The notes beneath the pieces are model-generated. The model had not been told where the DNA came from and ran no database searches. It saw only the letters and a program-made list of their open reading frames with translations. Below are positions 53,102 to 62,204 of a DNA stretch of 64,000 bases, piece by piece. Both the position numbers and the translations under genes were made by a program. Source of the DNA: Pedobacter fastidiosus (GTDB lineage Bacteria > Bacteroidota > Bacteroidia > Sphingobacteriales > Sphingobacteriaceae); assembly GCF_014306625.1 (NCBI RefSeq), contig NZ_JACRYL010000025.1, positions 1 through 64,000 of the forward strand. Reading direction: 5' to 3'. Position 1 is the stretch's first letter, and each line of letters begins with the position of its first letter.

Positions 53102-54040
53102 TTAGATGTAAGCCGTATAACCTAGGAAGGCACTGCCCCCTATTTCGCTCAACAGTGTTTCCTGAAAATCGGGTGCGGTTAAAAGCTCCACATTAAGCTC
53201 CGCATCAACAGGGAATAGATAGCTGACAGCCATATCCAAGATTTCCCTGTTTTTTTCACCGGGAATAAATTTAATTAGTTCTTCGGGAGAATTTGGCCCG
53301 ATGTTAATGTTAAAAGACTCATGCTCAGGCATAAATCTATCCCCAATAATGGTATCAATGCCCAAAGCACTCCTTCCCAGGTTCATCTGCATGCTATCTT
53401 CAATTTTAATACCTGTAAGCTGAGCGGTGGCGTTTACCACAGCAATTGGCAAGTTGAACAGCGCTTTAAGTACATTTGAGGCAAAATCGATATCATTTCT
53501 TTTTTGCTGGATTTCAGGCAAAAGATGCATCCATATAATACTCTGCTCTTTATTCAGAAGGTTAAATTCTTCCCATCCAAATTCGAATATCCGGCTTAAA
53601 TCCGAATAGGTGGTTTTTTTGTCGAGTTTATTTTCATAAAGCTCAGTCATAATCCTAACATGGTTGATCTCGGCATCAAAGGGTGTAAAAAACAATCTAG
53701 CCTGTTTTTCCTCTTCTCTTCTTTCCCTTATGTCCTTGATCATCGATTCCTCATCCATGCCAGCGCTGCCCGTAGGCGGCCTATGAAAAAGACCTTCGGG
53801 AAGCATGTCATATAAACCCTCCCTATTGGTATCTATCCGTATGCGGTTATGCCTTCTGTTTTCTGAATAGTAAATTTTGGAGGTTTCGATATCTTTTGCA
53901 AATGCCCGCTTGTCCGGCCCGATGGGAACAACCTCAATCTGATCCGCATCAATTACATTGCGCTCAATTAAATCGGCTGCCTTTGCTGTTGCCTTATAAT
54001 CTGTAAAGAGTTCGTTATTAATCAAAATTTCTTTTTTCAT
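53102..54040 (-). CDS. tssG: T6SS baseplate subunit TssG, on the opposite strand
   Basis: 312 aa. The protein reads MKKEILINNELFTDYKATAKAADLIERNV near the start, has NHVRIMTELYENKLDKKTTYSDLSRIFEFGW in the centre and ends with FQETLLSEIGGSAFLGYTAYI, as in Bacteroidetes TssG proteins. It forms the baseplate wedge with TssF. It is on the minus strand between tssF and tssN, both plus, so it must have its own promoter in the 54041-54130 gap. Confidence 0.85.
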   Translation of the reverse strand: MKKEILINNELFTDYKATAKAADLIERNVIDADQIEVVPIGPDKRAFAKDIETSKIYYSENRRHNRIRIDTNREGLYDMLPEGLFHRPPTGSAGMDEESMIKDIRERREEEKQARLFFTPFDAEINHVRIMTELYENKLDKKTTYSDLSRIFEFGWEEFNLLNKEQSIIWMHLLPEIQQKRNDIDFASNVLKALFNLPIAVVNATAQLTGIKIEDSMQMNLGRSALGIDTIIGDRFMPEHESFNINIGPNSPEELIKFIPGEKNREILDMAVSYLFPVDAELNVELLTAPDFQETLLSEIGGSAFLGYTAYI

Positions 54041-54123
54041 TTAAACTTTAAGCTTACATTTTTGTTATAGATTAAATTTTATTTTCAAGCAAAATAAGGA
54101 TTATAATCAAATATTAAAGATAC

Positions 54124-54131
54124 TATATTTG
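54124..54131 (+). promoter_or_regulatory. -7 box of the tssN-tssK operon
   Basis: TATATTTG is a perfect TAnnTTTG match. It overlaps a TTG that could be mistaken for the tssN start, which argues that translation begins at ATG 54147 or 54156. Confidence 0.55.
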
Positions 54132-54146
54132 CAATATATCTCATCA

Positions 54147-55049
54147 ATGAAATTAATGGACGTTCAATCATTTTTTATCCGCTACCTCTTATTCCCACTG
54201 ATCTTTCTGGTATCTTCAGCCGTACTCTCCGTTCTAAACAAGAAAAACCAGTTTTTGAGCAACAAAAAACTGATCGTAAGTGTTCTGCTGATCGGCATAA
54301 TTTTGGCAATTCCGGGTTTTTTGGGTTTTCTCAACTTTAATTTTATGCCATGGGGTTACATCATCTGTTGTATCTTCTATATTTTAATGGGCACAACATT
54401 CGTATATCTGCTCACAAAATATTATGCAAAAGATTTGCTTGAACGCAAGGTTTTTATCTTTTTCTCCACTTTAGTTTCCGCCATTTTGGCCGTTTATTTG
54501 TTCCAGCTTGCTTTCAACTGGTTAAGTTCGGTCCATTTTGGATGGTTTGGAGCGGGCAGTATTGCCTGCTTTTTCGTGCCGCTTATTTTTTGGTGGGCCT
54601 ATGTTTCCCTATTGGGCATACCATCAGAAATCTTCAAGATCTGGAAGTATCCAGAAACCCCGCTCGAGATCAATATGGATCATGTAGACTTCAACAGATT
54701 ATTGGTGCTGGAACTCGAATTATACAAGAAAAGCACCGATCCTGAGCCGCTCAAGGTGAAGGTCAAAGCTGTGGAAAACATGAATTTTGGAATTTGGTTT
54801 CATAAGTTTATTGATGATTATAACCTAAAATTCGCCAGAAGTCCTGTCGAATTCAAAGGCAGCGATCAGGACAATTATAAGTGGATCTTCTTTATCAGAA
54901 CTTCATTTTTCAAACGTAATATTTTCATAGATCCAGATCTCGACATCATAGAAAACGGCATTACCGAAAAAATGACCATTTACGCAAAACGCGTATCAGA
55001 AAATGCGAATAAGCCTAACGAAGTAGGAGAAAGTGCTATCTTTGTCTAA
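54147..55049 (+). CDS. tssN: T6SS subtype iii membrane protein TssN
   Basis: 300 aa from ATG 54147 (or 297 from 54156). The frame opens at TTG 54129, but that codon lies in the -7 box. Five hydrophobic segments occupy residues ~10-170: SFFIRYLLFPLIFLVSSAVL, LIVSVLLIGIILAIPGFLGFL, GYIICCIFYILMGTTFVYLL, VFIFFSTLVSAILAVYLFQ and GSIACFFVPLIFWWAYVSLL. A soluble cytosolic C-terminal part follows (MDHVDFNRLLVLELELYKKS). TssN replaces TssL/TssM functions in the Bacteroidetes system. It is followed by tssK after 21 bp. Confidence 0.9.
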   Translation: MKLMDVQSFFIRYLLFPLIFLVSSAVLSVLNKKNQFLSNKKLIVSVLLIGIILAIPGFLGFLNFNFMPWGYIICCIFYILMGTTFVYLLTKYYAKDLLERKVFIFFSTLVSAILAVYLFQLAFNWLSSVHFGWFGAGSIACFFVPLIFWWAYVSLLGIPSEIFKIWKYPETPLEINMDHVDFNRLLVLELELYKKSTDPEPLKVKVKAVENMNFGIWFHKFIDDYNLKFARSPVEFKGSDQDNYKWIFFIRTSFFKRNIFIDPDLDIIENGITEKMTIYAKRVSENANKPNEVGESAIFV

Positions 55050-55070
55050 TCTATAATTAAAAACACAACC

Positions 55071-56210
55071 ATGATCAAGCCACTCAAATATAAATCCATT
55101 AATTGGGTTAATGGCATGAAGCTTTCCAGTGACCATTTTACATTGAGCGACCTCTACCTACAGGATTTTGTTAGGAATGCGGTTTCACTGAATATAAACA
55201 ACTACAATTATGGATTTCTGCCTCCATTTGCGGGTTACAAAAGTTCGCACGACATCGAGATTTTAGAAAAAGCAACCAACCATATTGAAGTTAGGGTAAA
55301 ATATTGTAACGCGGTTACCCCTGAGGGTTGCCATATCGATATAGAGCAGTCTGACAATATGGATTCATTGGTACACAATCATTACTTTGGGCAGTCAGAA
55401 CCTAAAAACTATCTTATTTTACTGGTTGTTAATCCATTTAACCGCATACCTGCTGGCACACCTAATCCAGAGGAAAATCCGATCAGATATCCAGAGTTAG
55501 CCAAATCTTATTCTATTTCCGTTTTGCCGGAGAGTGAGCTCGGTTCAAATACCGTAGACAGCTATTTCCTCACCATTGGCCAGGTGTATTATGAAAATGG
55601 CAGGTTGAGCATAAACAACAACTATATTCCACCTAGCACAACGATAACAAGTCATCCAGCATTAATAAGATACTACGAATCTTTCAGTGTTCTATTGAAT
55701 GAATTGCAGTTATCTGCTTTTAAAATTATTGATAAAACAGGCGGTCGGGATAACGTTACGCCTTTGGGAAAAAACATTCGCTCCATCTCTGAGAAGATTG
55801 CAGATTATATTGCAGGCTTGTTTTATGCCTATAGAAATCTGGCACACCGCGAATCGCCGGTTATTTTAATAGGGTATTTTTCCAGTTTGGCACATATTTT
55901 TTTTACAGCGATCAAACTTATTGATCCCCGCGAAAGGGAGGAACTACTGAAATATTTCTATGAATGGAAAGACGTAACCCCCGGCAACTTTGAAGAACTT
56001 TTGGCCAAAACCATCGAACTGGTTTACGACCATAAACAAATCAACAACAGTATGGTTATGGCCAGTGAGTTCATAAAAGTACTGGCAGCGCTGTGGAACA
56101 AACTCAGTGGCCTGGAGTACATTGGCCAGCGCAAGGAAAATATTGTGGTCGCCGAGCAACAGGTCGTTCAGCAGGTACAGGCCCGAAAAACCTGGACACT
56201 GCTTGATTAG
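55071..56210 (+). CDS. tssK: T6SS baseplate subunit TssK
   Basis: 379 aa. The N-terminal shoulder starts IKPLKYKSINWVNGMKLSSDHF with the conserved W-x-x-G-M box; the middle is beta-rich (TPEGCHIDIEQSDN); the C-terminal part reads ARE..LLKYFYEWKDVTPGNFEELL. TssK trimers link the baseplate to the membrane complex. It is the last T6SS gene and lies upstream of a recombinase on the opposite strand. No terminator is seen in 56211-56360 before the hairpin at 56421. Confidence 0.92.
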   Translation: MIKPLKYKSINWVNGMKLSSDHFTLSDLYLQDFVRNAVSLNINNYNYGFLPPFAGYKSSHDIEILEKATNHIEVRVKYCNAVTPEGCHIDIEQSDNMDSLVHNHYFGQSEPKNYLILLVVNPFNRIPAGTPNPEENPIRYPELAKSYSISVLPESELGSNTVDSYFLTIGQVYYENGRLSINNNYIPPSTTITSHPALIRYYESFSVLLNELQLSAFKIIDKTGGRDNVTPLGKNIRSISEKIADYIAGLFYAYRNLAHRESPVILIGYFSSLAHIFFTAIKLIDPREREELLKYFYEWKDVTPGNFEELLAKTIELVYDHKQINNSMVMASEFIKVLAALWNKLSGLEYIGQRKENIVVAEQQVVQQVQARKTWTLLD

Positions 56211-56360
56211 CCGGTCTAAAGCTTAAGCCTGAGTTTTCTATTGCGCATATATGCACCTTAACCCAGGCCTGAGGAAATGAATCTTGATGGAGCTTAGCAA
56301 GAGCAAAAAACCTAAGAACAAACTAATGACTATAAAACGGTGGGCAGGGTGAACAAATAA

Positions 56361-57926
56361 CTAAGTGAAGCTATTTCTCTGGCAGTTCCGAAGTTCGGTC
56401 CCATTCCCCGCTACCATAGTGGGCAAATCAAATTTTTGTTTGATTTGCCCCTTTTTTTTGCCCTCGAAAACCGTCTTTAAAGCACCTAGAACGCGGATTG
56501 CCTCATTCATTCGAATAGTTCGATGTTGTACCCCATCAAAAGTGAGATTTTGAGGGTAAATCGAACTAATTATTCGCCGTTTTCCTTCAGAATCTGCGTT
56601 TAAATAGGTTTCTGACAGGTTAGTTATCATTTTGGTTGCTTTTCCAATTAAATCGCCGACATTCTCTTTTCCACGAGATAAATCAATTAATTTTCCTTCT
56701 AAAATTGATATATTTTTCTCACATTCAGATTTTATTTTTCTGTATTCGAAATCAAGAATTACATCATTAAGCATCTTATCTCTTGCTTTTGTGATTCTTA
56801 GATTAAACTCTTCCAATTGTTTTTTCACATTCCATATCTGGTCGTTATCTTCTCCAGCAATCGCCTGGTAAACTTGTTTTAAAATCGTGCAATAAGCTTC
56901 GTTAAGGACTGGATCGATAGAGTATTTTTCTAATTCTTTAATAAAGAGGCCCTTAACTTTTTCCGCATTATATCTTATTCCACATTTGGAAAAGCAGTGG
57001 TAATAGTGATAATGCTTTTTGGACCCTTTAGAGGCACTTCCAGAAAGCATGTAACCGCATTTTGGGCAAATTAGAAAGCCCCTCAATGGCAACATTTCTA
57101 AAGAAGCAATCGTTGTTTTCTTAGGTTTGTTACGTCCATCCAGAACATCCATGGCTTTATAAAAAATAGCTTCAGAGACTATTCCCTCATGTTGACCTTT
57201 TACTGTATGCGCCTCTTCATCTTTAAATTTAGCAATCGGGATCCTACCGCAATAGATAGGATTGCGTATCACCTGCCAAAAATTCTTCCGCCCAGTTTTT
57301 AACCCCTTATCAAATGCTTCTTTCCAAATTTGATCTATGTACCACTTGCCCGTCGATAATTCTTCATAGACCCACCTCATCAGAGAGGCTTGTGGTTCGA
57401 CCGGACAGATATATTTTCTGCCCTCCTCTGTCACTTTATTTGCATAGCCGATTGGTGCGGGCCCCATCCATCGCCCTTCCTTTCTTGCCCTTCTCATGCC
57501 GTGAAACGTATTGAGTGCCCTTCTATCATTCTCCACCTCCGGAGCAGCCAGATAAAATGCTAGCATCATTTTATTTTCAGGAATGGTAATATCCAAAGGT
57601 TGTTCTATGGCTTGGGGTTCTACGCCGTAATCAGATAAAAGCTTAATCATCTGATATGCATCTCCTGCATTTCGGGAAAACCTATCCCATTTGGTAAAGA
57701 GAACAAGATCGCTTTGTCCACGCTTTTTCTTTATCTCAGTAAGTAATTTTTGCCAAGCAGGCCGAATGAAAGTTTTCGCTGACTGGTCTTCATAGACAAC
57801 CTTCCTAACAGCAATATCTCTGGAGAAGCAATAACGCTGTAAGACTTCTTCCTGGTTTCTCTGAGAATACCCCTTATCTGCCTGCTCGTCTGTACTAACT
57901 CTTATGTATAAATCTGCTGTAATCAT
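56361..57926 (-). CDS. Large serine recombinase
   Basis: 521 aa. The N-terminal catalytic domain has the nucleophile Ser in LYIRVSTDEQADKGYS, with FTKWDRFSRNAGDAY and the conserved DRRALNTFHGMRRARKEGRWMG region. A recombinase domain follows, then a zinc ribbon (LICPKCGYMLSG...CFSKCG) and a coiled coil (VKKQLEEFNLRITKARDKML). It integrates and excises an element by single-strand exchange at att sites. The last ~30 codons read through a strong plus-strand terminator and a tRNA-like segment ending VAGNGTELRNCQRNSFT, so the 3' end is probably an attachment junction. It is translated after a coupled 51-aa ORF (ATGA). Confidence 0.93.
   Translation of the reverse strand: MITADLYIRVSTDEQADKGYSQRNQEEVLQRYCFSRDIAVRKVVYEDQSAKTFIRPAWQKLLTEIKKKRGQSDLVLFTKWDRFSRNAGDAYQMIKLLSDYGVEPQAIEQPLDITIPENKMMLAFYLAAPEVENDRRALNTFHGMRRARKEGRWMGPAPIGYANKVTEEGRKYICPVEPQASLMRWVYEELSTGKWYIDQIWKEAFDKGLKTGRKNFWQVIRNPIYCGRIPIAKFKDEEAHTVKGQHEGIVSEAIFYKAMDVLDGRNKPKKTTIASLEMLPLRGFLICPKCGYMLSGSASKGSKKHYHYYHCFSKCGIRYNAEKVKGLFIKELEKYSIDPVLNEAYCTILKQVYQAIAGEDNDQIWNVKKQLEEFNLRITKARDKMLNDVILDFEYRKIKSECEKNISILEGKLIDLSRGKENVGDLIGKATKMITNLSETYLNADSEGKRRIISSIYPQNLTFDGVQHRTIRMNEAIRVLGALKTVFEGKKKGQIKQKFDLPTMVAGNGTELRNCQRNSFT
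56381..56418 (+). other. Possible attachment-site remnant of tRNA-Met-like sequence
   Basis: On the plus strand the segment ends TTCCCCGCTACCATAG, like the 3' end of a Bacteroidetes tRNA-Met acceptor stem with CCA. On the minus strand it is read as VAGNGTELR, reminiscent of the LVAGTGFEPVTFGL tail that results when a recombinase frame runs into a tRNA-Met. The T arm does not pair well, so it is a diverged remnant or a coincidence. Confidence 0.35.
56421..56459 (+). terminator. Strong plus-strand terminator inside the recombinase 3' end
   Basis: GGGCAAATCAAA and TTTGATTTGCCC form a perfect 12-bp stem with a 6-nt loop, followed by CTTTTTTTT on the plus strand. It would end transcription coming from tssK, and is read as sense codons in the recombinase C-terminus. 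Confidence 0.85.
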
Positions 57927-58078
57927 TTTTTTAGTGCTTGCTCAACTTCCAAAATAGCTAATACATATAGCAAATCCAAGACTTCTCTTGCACGAGTTAT
58001 CGACATTTCCACATCCTTTTTTTTAAGCATTTCAACTAATTTTTCTGGTTTCATCTTTTCAATTTTCAGATTTCTCAT
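57923..58078 (-). CDS. 51-aa protein coupled to the serine recombinase
   Basis: From ATG 58078 the product begins MRNLKIEKMKPEKLVEMLKKK and is charged and helical (AREVLDLLYVLAILEVEQALKK). It overlaps the recombinase start by ATGA, so translation is coupled. The frame extends to 58135, but the upstream residues look non-coding. It probably acts as a regulator or partner of the recombinase; the family is not identified. Confidence 0.65.
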   Translation of the reverse strand: MRNLKIEKMKPEKLVEMLKKKDVEMSITRAREVLDLLYVLAILEVEQALKK

Positions 58079-58135
58079 GATAATTTCATTAAGCCTGAAA
58101 CATATTGAAGAATGCACAGAATAGTTACATATCAC

Positions 58136-59156
58136 TAACGTGAGCAGCTAAATTATGGATAACATCCGAGTTGAACTCAACTTAATTTTTTATATTTTTC
58201 ACCTTCTAAAACTTAGATTAATAGAAGCTATTTATTTGTGTTTGGCACGTCAATGAGATGTAGCCACGAAAAGATAATGGACAACACATATAAAAGCTAT
58301 GCGATTTCTAATTACGTAGCGTCTTGAAAACTATATTTTGATTTTGACCAGATGCGCTTATTTTATCCATACAAAACTTACTACCCTATCTGAGGATTAC
58401 TTTGAACACTTAAGTGCCTTCTTACAGGTACTTGGGCCAATCGTTGATGACCTAAAAGGCAAGGGATTCATTTAAAAATCTTGTTTTCCGGAAAAGTGGT
58501 AACCCTTGTACTAAGATTTTAGAACACAAAAACTTGGCAAAGATTAATAATTCTAATAACAATATTTATTCTTCAGTGGATAGCAAAAAATGCACGGTCG
58601 CCAGAACAATCCACTTGGCTCTTTCTCGACAATTTACGAATATGTAGAATTAAAACATTTGCAACCCAGCTATGGCCGTTGCGACGGGGCCAACCTACTC
58701 CGATTTATACATTGAAGCCAAGAAATTCTTGAATACCTGCCTTTTGCCGAAAAATTGGTGTACGAGGCGGGGCAACATCGAACCCAAATGATCAATCAAG
58801 TTGCAAAAAAAATTATGAGAAAACAAATCTTAAAAGCAAAAAAATAGGTAAAAAGTCTTTGAGACCTTGACACATCGGGGTTCGGCAATGGCTCGAATTA
58901 GTAACAAATTTATTGCTGATTGAAAAAGAATCGTAGAACTACACACTGGAATGCCAGAGTAGATGAGCTTGATAGGTTGATGAAATTGGCACTAAAGAAA
59001 TGGATAATAACGATTTCTGATGATTACAATTTAGTAAAGTATCGTAATCTTTCAAAATTTCCAAAATGAGGCGTTTCAAAATCTTCAGTTTGCTTTTCTT
59101 TTGTGTTTGTTTATGAATAAATCTTCACAACCTTCCTGAATTTCGGTTGTTGTAAA
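58136..59156. other. Decayed DNA with ORF fragments only
   Basis: About 1 kb with no intact gene. Two protein-like fragments on the plus strand are not recognised: LSEDYFEHLSAFLQVLGPIV, ending about 58474 with DDLKGKGFI and a stop, and WNARVDELDRLMKLALKKW (about 58950-59070). The sequence probably belonged to the integrated element. Confidence 0.5.
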
Positions 59157-59428
59157 CTATCGAGTTGAATCAATCCATTTACTTAGATCTGATCTAGACA
59201 AATAAAGACGTTTTCCCTACTTGTAATAAGGGACATGTCTATTATGAACTTTGCTATAAATAGTATTAACCGTAAGTGTTAGCATTGTAGCTGCTTGGTT
59301 GATGTTTAAAAACTGCTTAGCGCTCTCATCTTTAAAATTTTCTTTAGCTAACAGCAGTTGATTTATTTGTCCAACTTTTCATGAATTTTTTCAACCTCTT
59401 TTGGAAGATTACCGAAAGTAGTTTTCAT
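59157..59428 (-). pseudogene. Excisionase-like helix-turn-helix gene, broken twice
   Basis: The frame starts MKTTFGNLPKEVEKIHEKLDK, then requires a +1 correction in the AAA-TAA-ATC run near 59363-59368 (one A appears missing). It continues NQLLLAKENFKDESAKQFL, NINQAATMLTLTVNTIYSKV, HNRHVPYYK, an in-frame TAG at the codon expected to be Gln, then GKRLYLSRSDLSKWIDSTR. That is a typical Bacteroidetes HTH_17/excisionase protein of mobile elements. Two independent lesions show it is dead. It supports a degenerate integrated element next to the recombinase. Confidence 0.85.
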
Positions 59429-59812
59429 ATTATATTGAGGATAAAAATAAACCGGATAACTTGTATAAAATTAATTATTATAGTAAGAACTTCAATTTAT
59501 ATGCAAACTGTGTGCTAATGAAAACATAAAGCAATTCAAAAAATAATATAAATTGTAATTCAAATGTTTAGGAACTACAAATCTAAATGAGCCCTCTGAC
59601 TATAGGTAATGTGAATCCATACTATTATTTTGCGATACATAGATTTTTATGAAGATTACCTTTTGGAATTTCCACTCCGTGATAGTCTATTTACCGTTTG
59701 GAAGCAGCCGCGATTTTCTACTTCTTGGATAGTGCCCCCGTTCCGAGCTTAAAAAACAGACATATCCTTCGATCGATGTTTTTAAAAGTCGTACACAGCA
59801 AATTGGGTATCA

Positions 59813-60313
59813 CTATCTGTACATTTTCAGATACTTTTTCAGCTCACTCCTGGCCTGAAAAATATAAGTTTTTACCGTACCTAAGGGAATATTCAGTTCA
59901 CCAGCTATTTCTTCATATTTATACCCTTCAAAATACCTCTGAAAAGCGATTCTATGTCCGGGCCGCAGAGCCTCCAGTGCCTTATTTATATCTTCGATTG
60001 CAAATTTGCCCTCGGATGCATTTTTGGTCGACGAGAGAATTAGGTTGGGACTCTCCAAGTCTTCATCAGATATAACCTCGCTCCTTCGCTTTGATTTTAT
60101 GACACTGTTATAAAACGTATTCTTCATGATCACATAGAGCCATCCCTTTAAATTTGTACCATTATCAAACCGGTGACAAAACCTGATCCCTTTTATAAGT
60201 GTTTCCTGAAGAAGATCCTTGGCATCGTCTTCGTCCCTTGTGAAATGGAGTGCGTGTGAATAGAGCTGTGGCTGAACCTGCTTGGCAGCCTGTGTAAAAT
60301 CTATTTGGTTCAT
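59813..60313 (-). CDS. ECF RNA polymerase sigma factor
   Basis: 166 aa. Region 2 (residues ~10-75: LYSHALHFTRDEDDAKDLLQETLIKGIRFCHRF) and region 4 (~110-160: RIAFQRYFEGYKYEEIAGELNIPLGTVKTYIFQARSELKKYLK) are intact. No anti-sigma gene is adjacent. It resembles the small ECF sigma factors of Bacteroidetes that work with two-component regulators, and such genes lie nearby (60950, 62205). The 384-nt gap 59429-59812 is AT-rich, and I see no gene in it. Confidence 0.93.
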   Translation of the reverse strand: MNQIDFTQAAKQVQPQLYSHALHFTRDEDDAKDLLQETLIKGIRFCHRFDNGTNLKGWLYVIMKNTFYNSVIKSKRRSEVISDEDLESPNLILSSTKNASEGKFAIEDINKALEALRPGHRIAFQRYFEGYKYEEIAGELNIPLGTVKTYIFQARSELKKYLKMYR

Positions 60314-60949
60314 AATATCTAATCATTGCAGCCTGCAGCCACTCTTTTTAATTTGTACCATAAACAATTCAATAAATTTCAAACGCTATTTTTCCCCTTT
60401 GGTTTGCGGATTTTGTAACAAATTTGATAATTGGTAGCACTTAGTTCGAAAATTAAAAAAATATGCACTTGATTGAGCTAATTCGATTATTGCTCGATAT
60501 TACAGAGGCATTTATATTCAAATGTTAATACCGACCTATTGGCTGAGCATCCTCATTTTCGGCGAATCTAATGTTGGGATTTCGATATTCTTGATTTTTC
60601 AAAAACCATCGAGCCATTATTTTCCGGGATGGGGACTATTATCGGTTCAAGCTTCGAAAACCAGCTCCCGATAATTGCGGATTAGAAGTGTTGAGAATGC
60701 TATGGTTATATGTTGTTAGGAAATCCTTAGATACAATGTTTCGTCAAAGTTGATCATCAGAACATATTGATAACTAGAGATACCGGGCATTTTTTGGACT
60801 GGCAATCCCATAGAAAATGACAGTTGGGAAAATTGGACCGAAATCGGATTTATTATGGATTACACTACCAAACTATCACGACCACATCTCCAAAATTGCT
60901 GTAGTTTAACGGCTAATGGCTAGAAAGTTGGACCCGTTCTGTAAGAGTA
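60314..60949. other. Intergenic stretch without a supportable gene
   Basis: 636 nt with many stops on both strands. The longest ATG frame that I can read (MTVGKIGPKSDLLWITLPNY, plus strand, ~60820-60910) is only about 30 codons and unsupported. The sigma-factor promoter is expected near 60320-60420, but no clear box was found. Confidence 0.4.
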
Positions 60950-61315
60950 TCAATTTTTATGCGCAAGCAGATTGATCCTACGGGAGAGGTCATCAATATC
61001 AAAAGGCTTGGAGATAAAATCATCCGCTTCACAGGTATCTTTCATTTTGTCCATTCCCGAATTTGCGGTCATGATCACCACGGGAATATGCTGGGTCTGT
61101 ACAGACTTTTTAATAATGTTGCAGACCTCGAGTCCGCTTCCATCAGGTAGCATTACATCAAGCAGGCAGATAACAGGTTCAAATGAGGCAAATTTGGAAA
61201 GAAATTCGGAAACTGTTCCAAAGCCCCGTACATCATAATTCTCCTCTTCTAGAACGATAGAAATAATATCAAGAATTTCCTGGCTATCCTCCAGGACACA
61301 GATTGTTTTCTTCAT
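60950..61315 (-). CDS. Single-domain response regulator
   Basis: 121 aa from ATG 61315; the open frame is longer upstream but without receiver-domain sequence. It is a CheY-like receiver with the acidic pair in VLEDSQEI, the phospho-acceptor Asp in ICLLDVMLPDGSGL, Thr in VVIMTANSG and Lys in FISKPFDIDDL. There is no output domain, so it acts by protein interaction or in a phosphorelay. The MASE3 kinase at 62205 is a possible partner, although a plus-strand gene lies between. Confidence 0.92.
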   Translation of the reverse strand: MKKTICVLEDSQEILDIISIVLEEENYDVRGFGTVSEFLSKFASFEPVICLLDVMLPDGSGLEVCNIIKKSVQTQHIPVVIMTANSGMDKMKDTCEADDFISKPFDIDDLSRRINLLAHKN

Positions 61316-61573
61316 TTGATCTAATAGCGCATACGCTGGCACCGACAGTAGTCCTTTAACAAACCTGATTAACAACAAAATTGTTTTCATATTTTTGGCG
61401 ATAACCCGCATTCCGTGCAATACAAACTCGCTTTCCAACATTCTGGGACTGATATCCCAGCTCGTTCATCAAAACAGCTACATTGATTTAGTTCGCTTTG
61501 ATTTTGCGCTGTTCAATTGAAGCCACCTCTGCTTATGAATGCCTAGTACAATATTTAAGTTAAACAGGACATC

Positions 61574-61984
61574 ATGCATACCGAAAACCTCCTATCTTTG
61601 GAACGTTTTTTGAAGTTTGTTTTCTATTTGATGATGTTAGAACCTGTAGAATATTTGCATTTTTTAGAGGGAAAAAGTATTTCTGTTTTGGAGGTAAGGT
61701 TTAAAGCGGACGCAAATGATCGAAACAGCGGACATAAAATCTCCTGGATAACAATTGAAGAAAAACGTGCACGTGTCAGAAAATTGACCCTCCGCTCACA
61801 GGATTTCTCAGGTGAAATTGCAGAGCGGTTCTTTGAGGAAGGCTACCTCAAATATAATGGACAGACTGGGACTTATATCGAAAAATTCAACTCAGCTCAG
61901 CATCATCTCACCAATAGTTCTGTTTCAAATATCCCCAAAATCCTTAAAGAGGCCATCGATGGGTTTTTGACCGCCCAAGCTTGA
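61574..61984 (+). CDS. Hypothetical protein between the receiver and kinase genes
   Basis: 136 aa, not recognised. A hydrophobic start (LERFLKFVFYLMMLEPVEYLHF) is followed by a charged region (ITIEEKRARVRKLTLRSQDFSGEIAERFFEEGYLKYNGQT). The helical tail is IPKILKEAIDGFLTAQ. Codon content looks protein-like. It is convergent with the kinase gene and divergent from the response regulator. Confidence 0.55.
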   Translation: MHTENLLSLERFLKFVFYLMMLEPVEYLHFLEGKSISVLEVRFKADANDRNSGHKISWITIEEKRARVRKLTLRSQDFSGEIAERFFEEGYLKYNGQTGTYIEKFNSAQHHLTNSSVSNIPKILKEAIDGFLTAQA

Positions 61985-62204
61985 CATCCTATAGAGCGCC
62001 TATCTACCTTAAAACGTTACCACCTATCAATTCCCATCCCAAGCTGGATGTGTCGGGATTTTTATTATATATAACCTCCAGATACCGAAATTTACCATAG
62101 ATGCGGAAAAATAATAGGATTTAATTTCAAAGAATTGGTCTTTGCCAATTACAAAGAAAGACTCGCTCAAATTTATCTTAAGTAAAGTGTCATCGTGCTT
62201 ACGG

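Noticed and set aside
56381..56418. A functional tRNA gene
   Set aside because: Only the 3' acceptor-like end is present, and the T arm cannot form; no D or anticodon arm is seen.
2863..59003. A 17-base identity (TTGGCACTAAAGAAATG) at about 2869 and 58986
   Set aside because: A match this short is expected by chance at a non-negligible rate in 64 kb, and flanks do not match.
58136..59156. Possible tyrosine integrase fragment around 58950-59070 (LDRLMKLALKKW)
   Set aside because: Resemblance to the core-binding region is too weak, and the catalytic R-H-R-Y residues are absent.
59698..60075. 125-codon plus-strand ORF
   Set aside because: Lies antisense to the clear ECF sigma factor at 59813-60313; its translation has no protein-like features.
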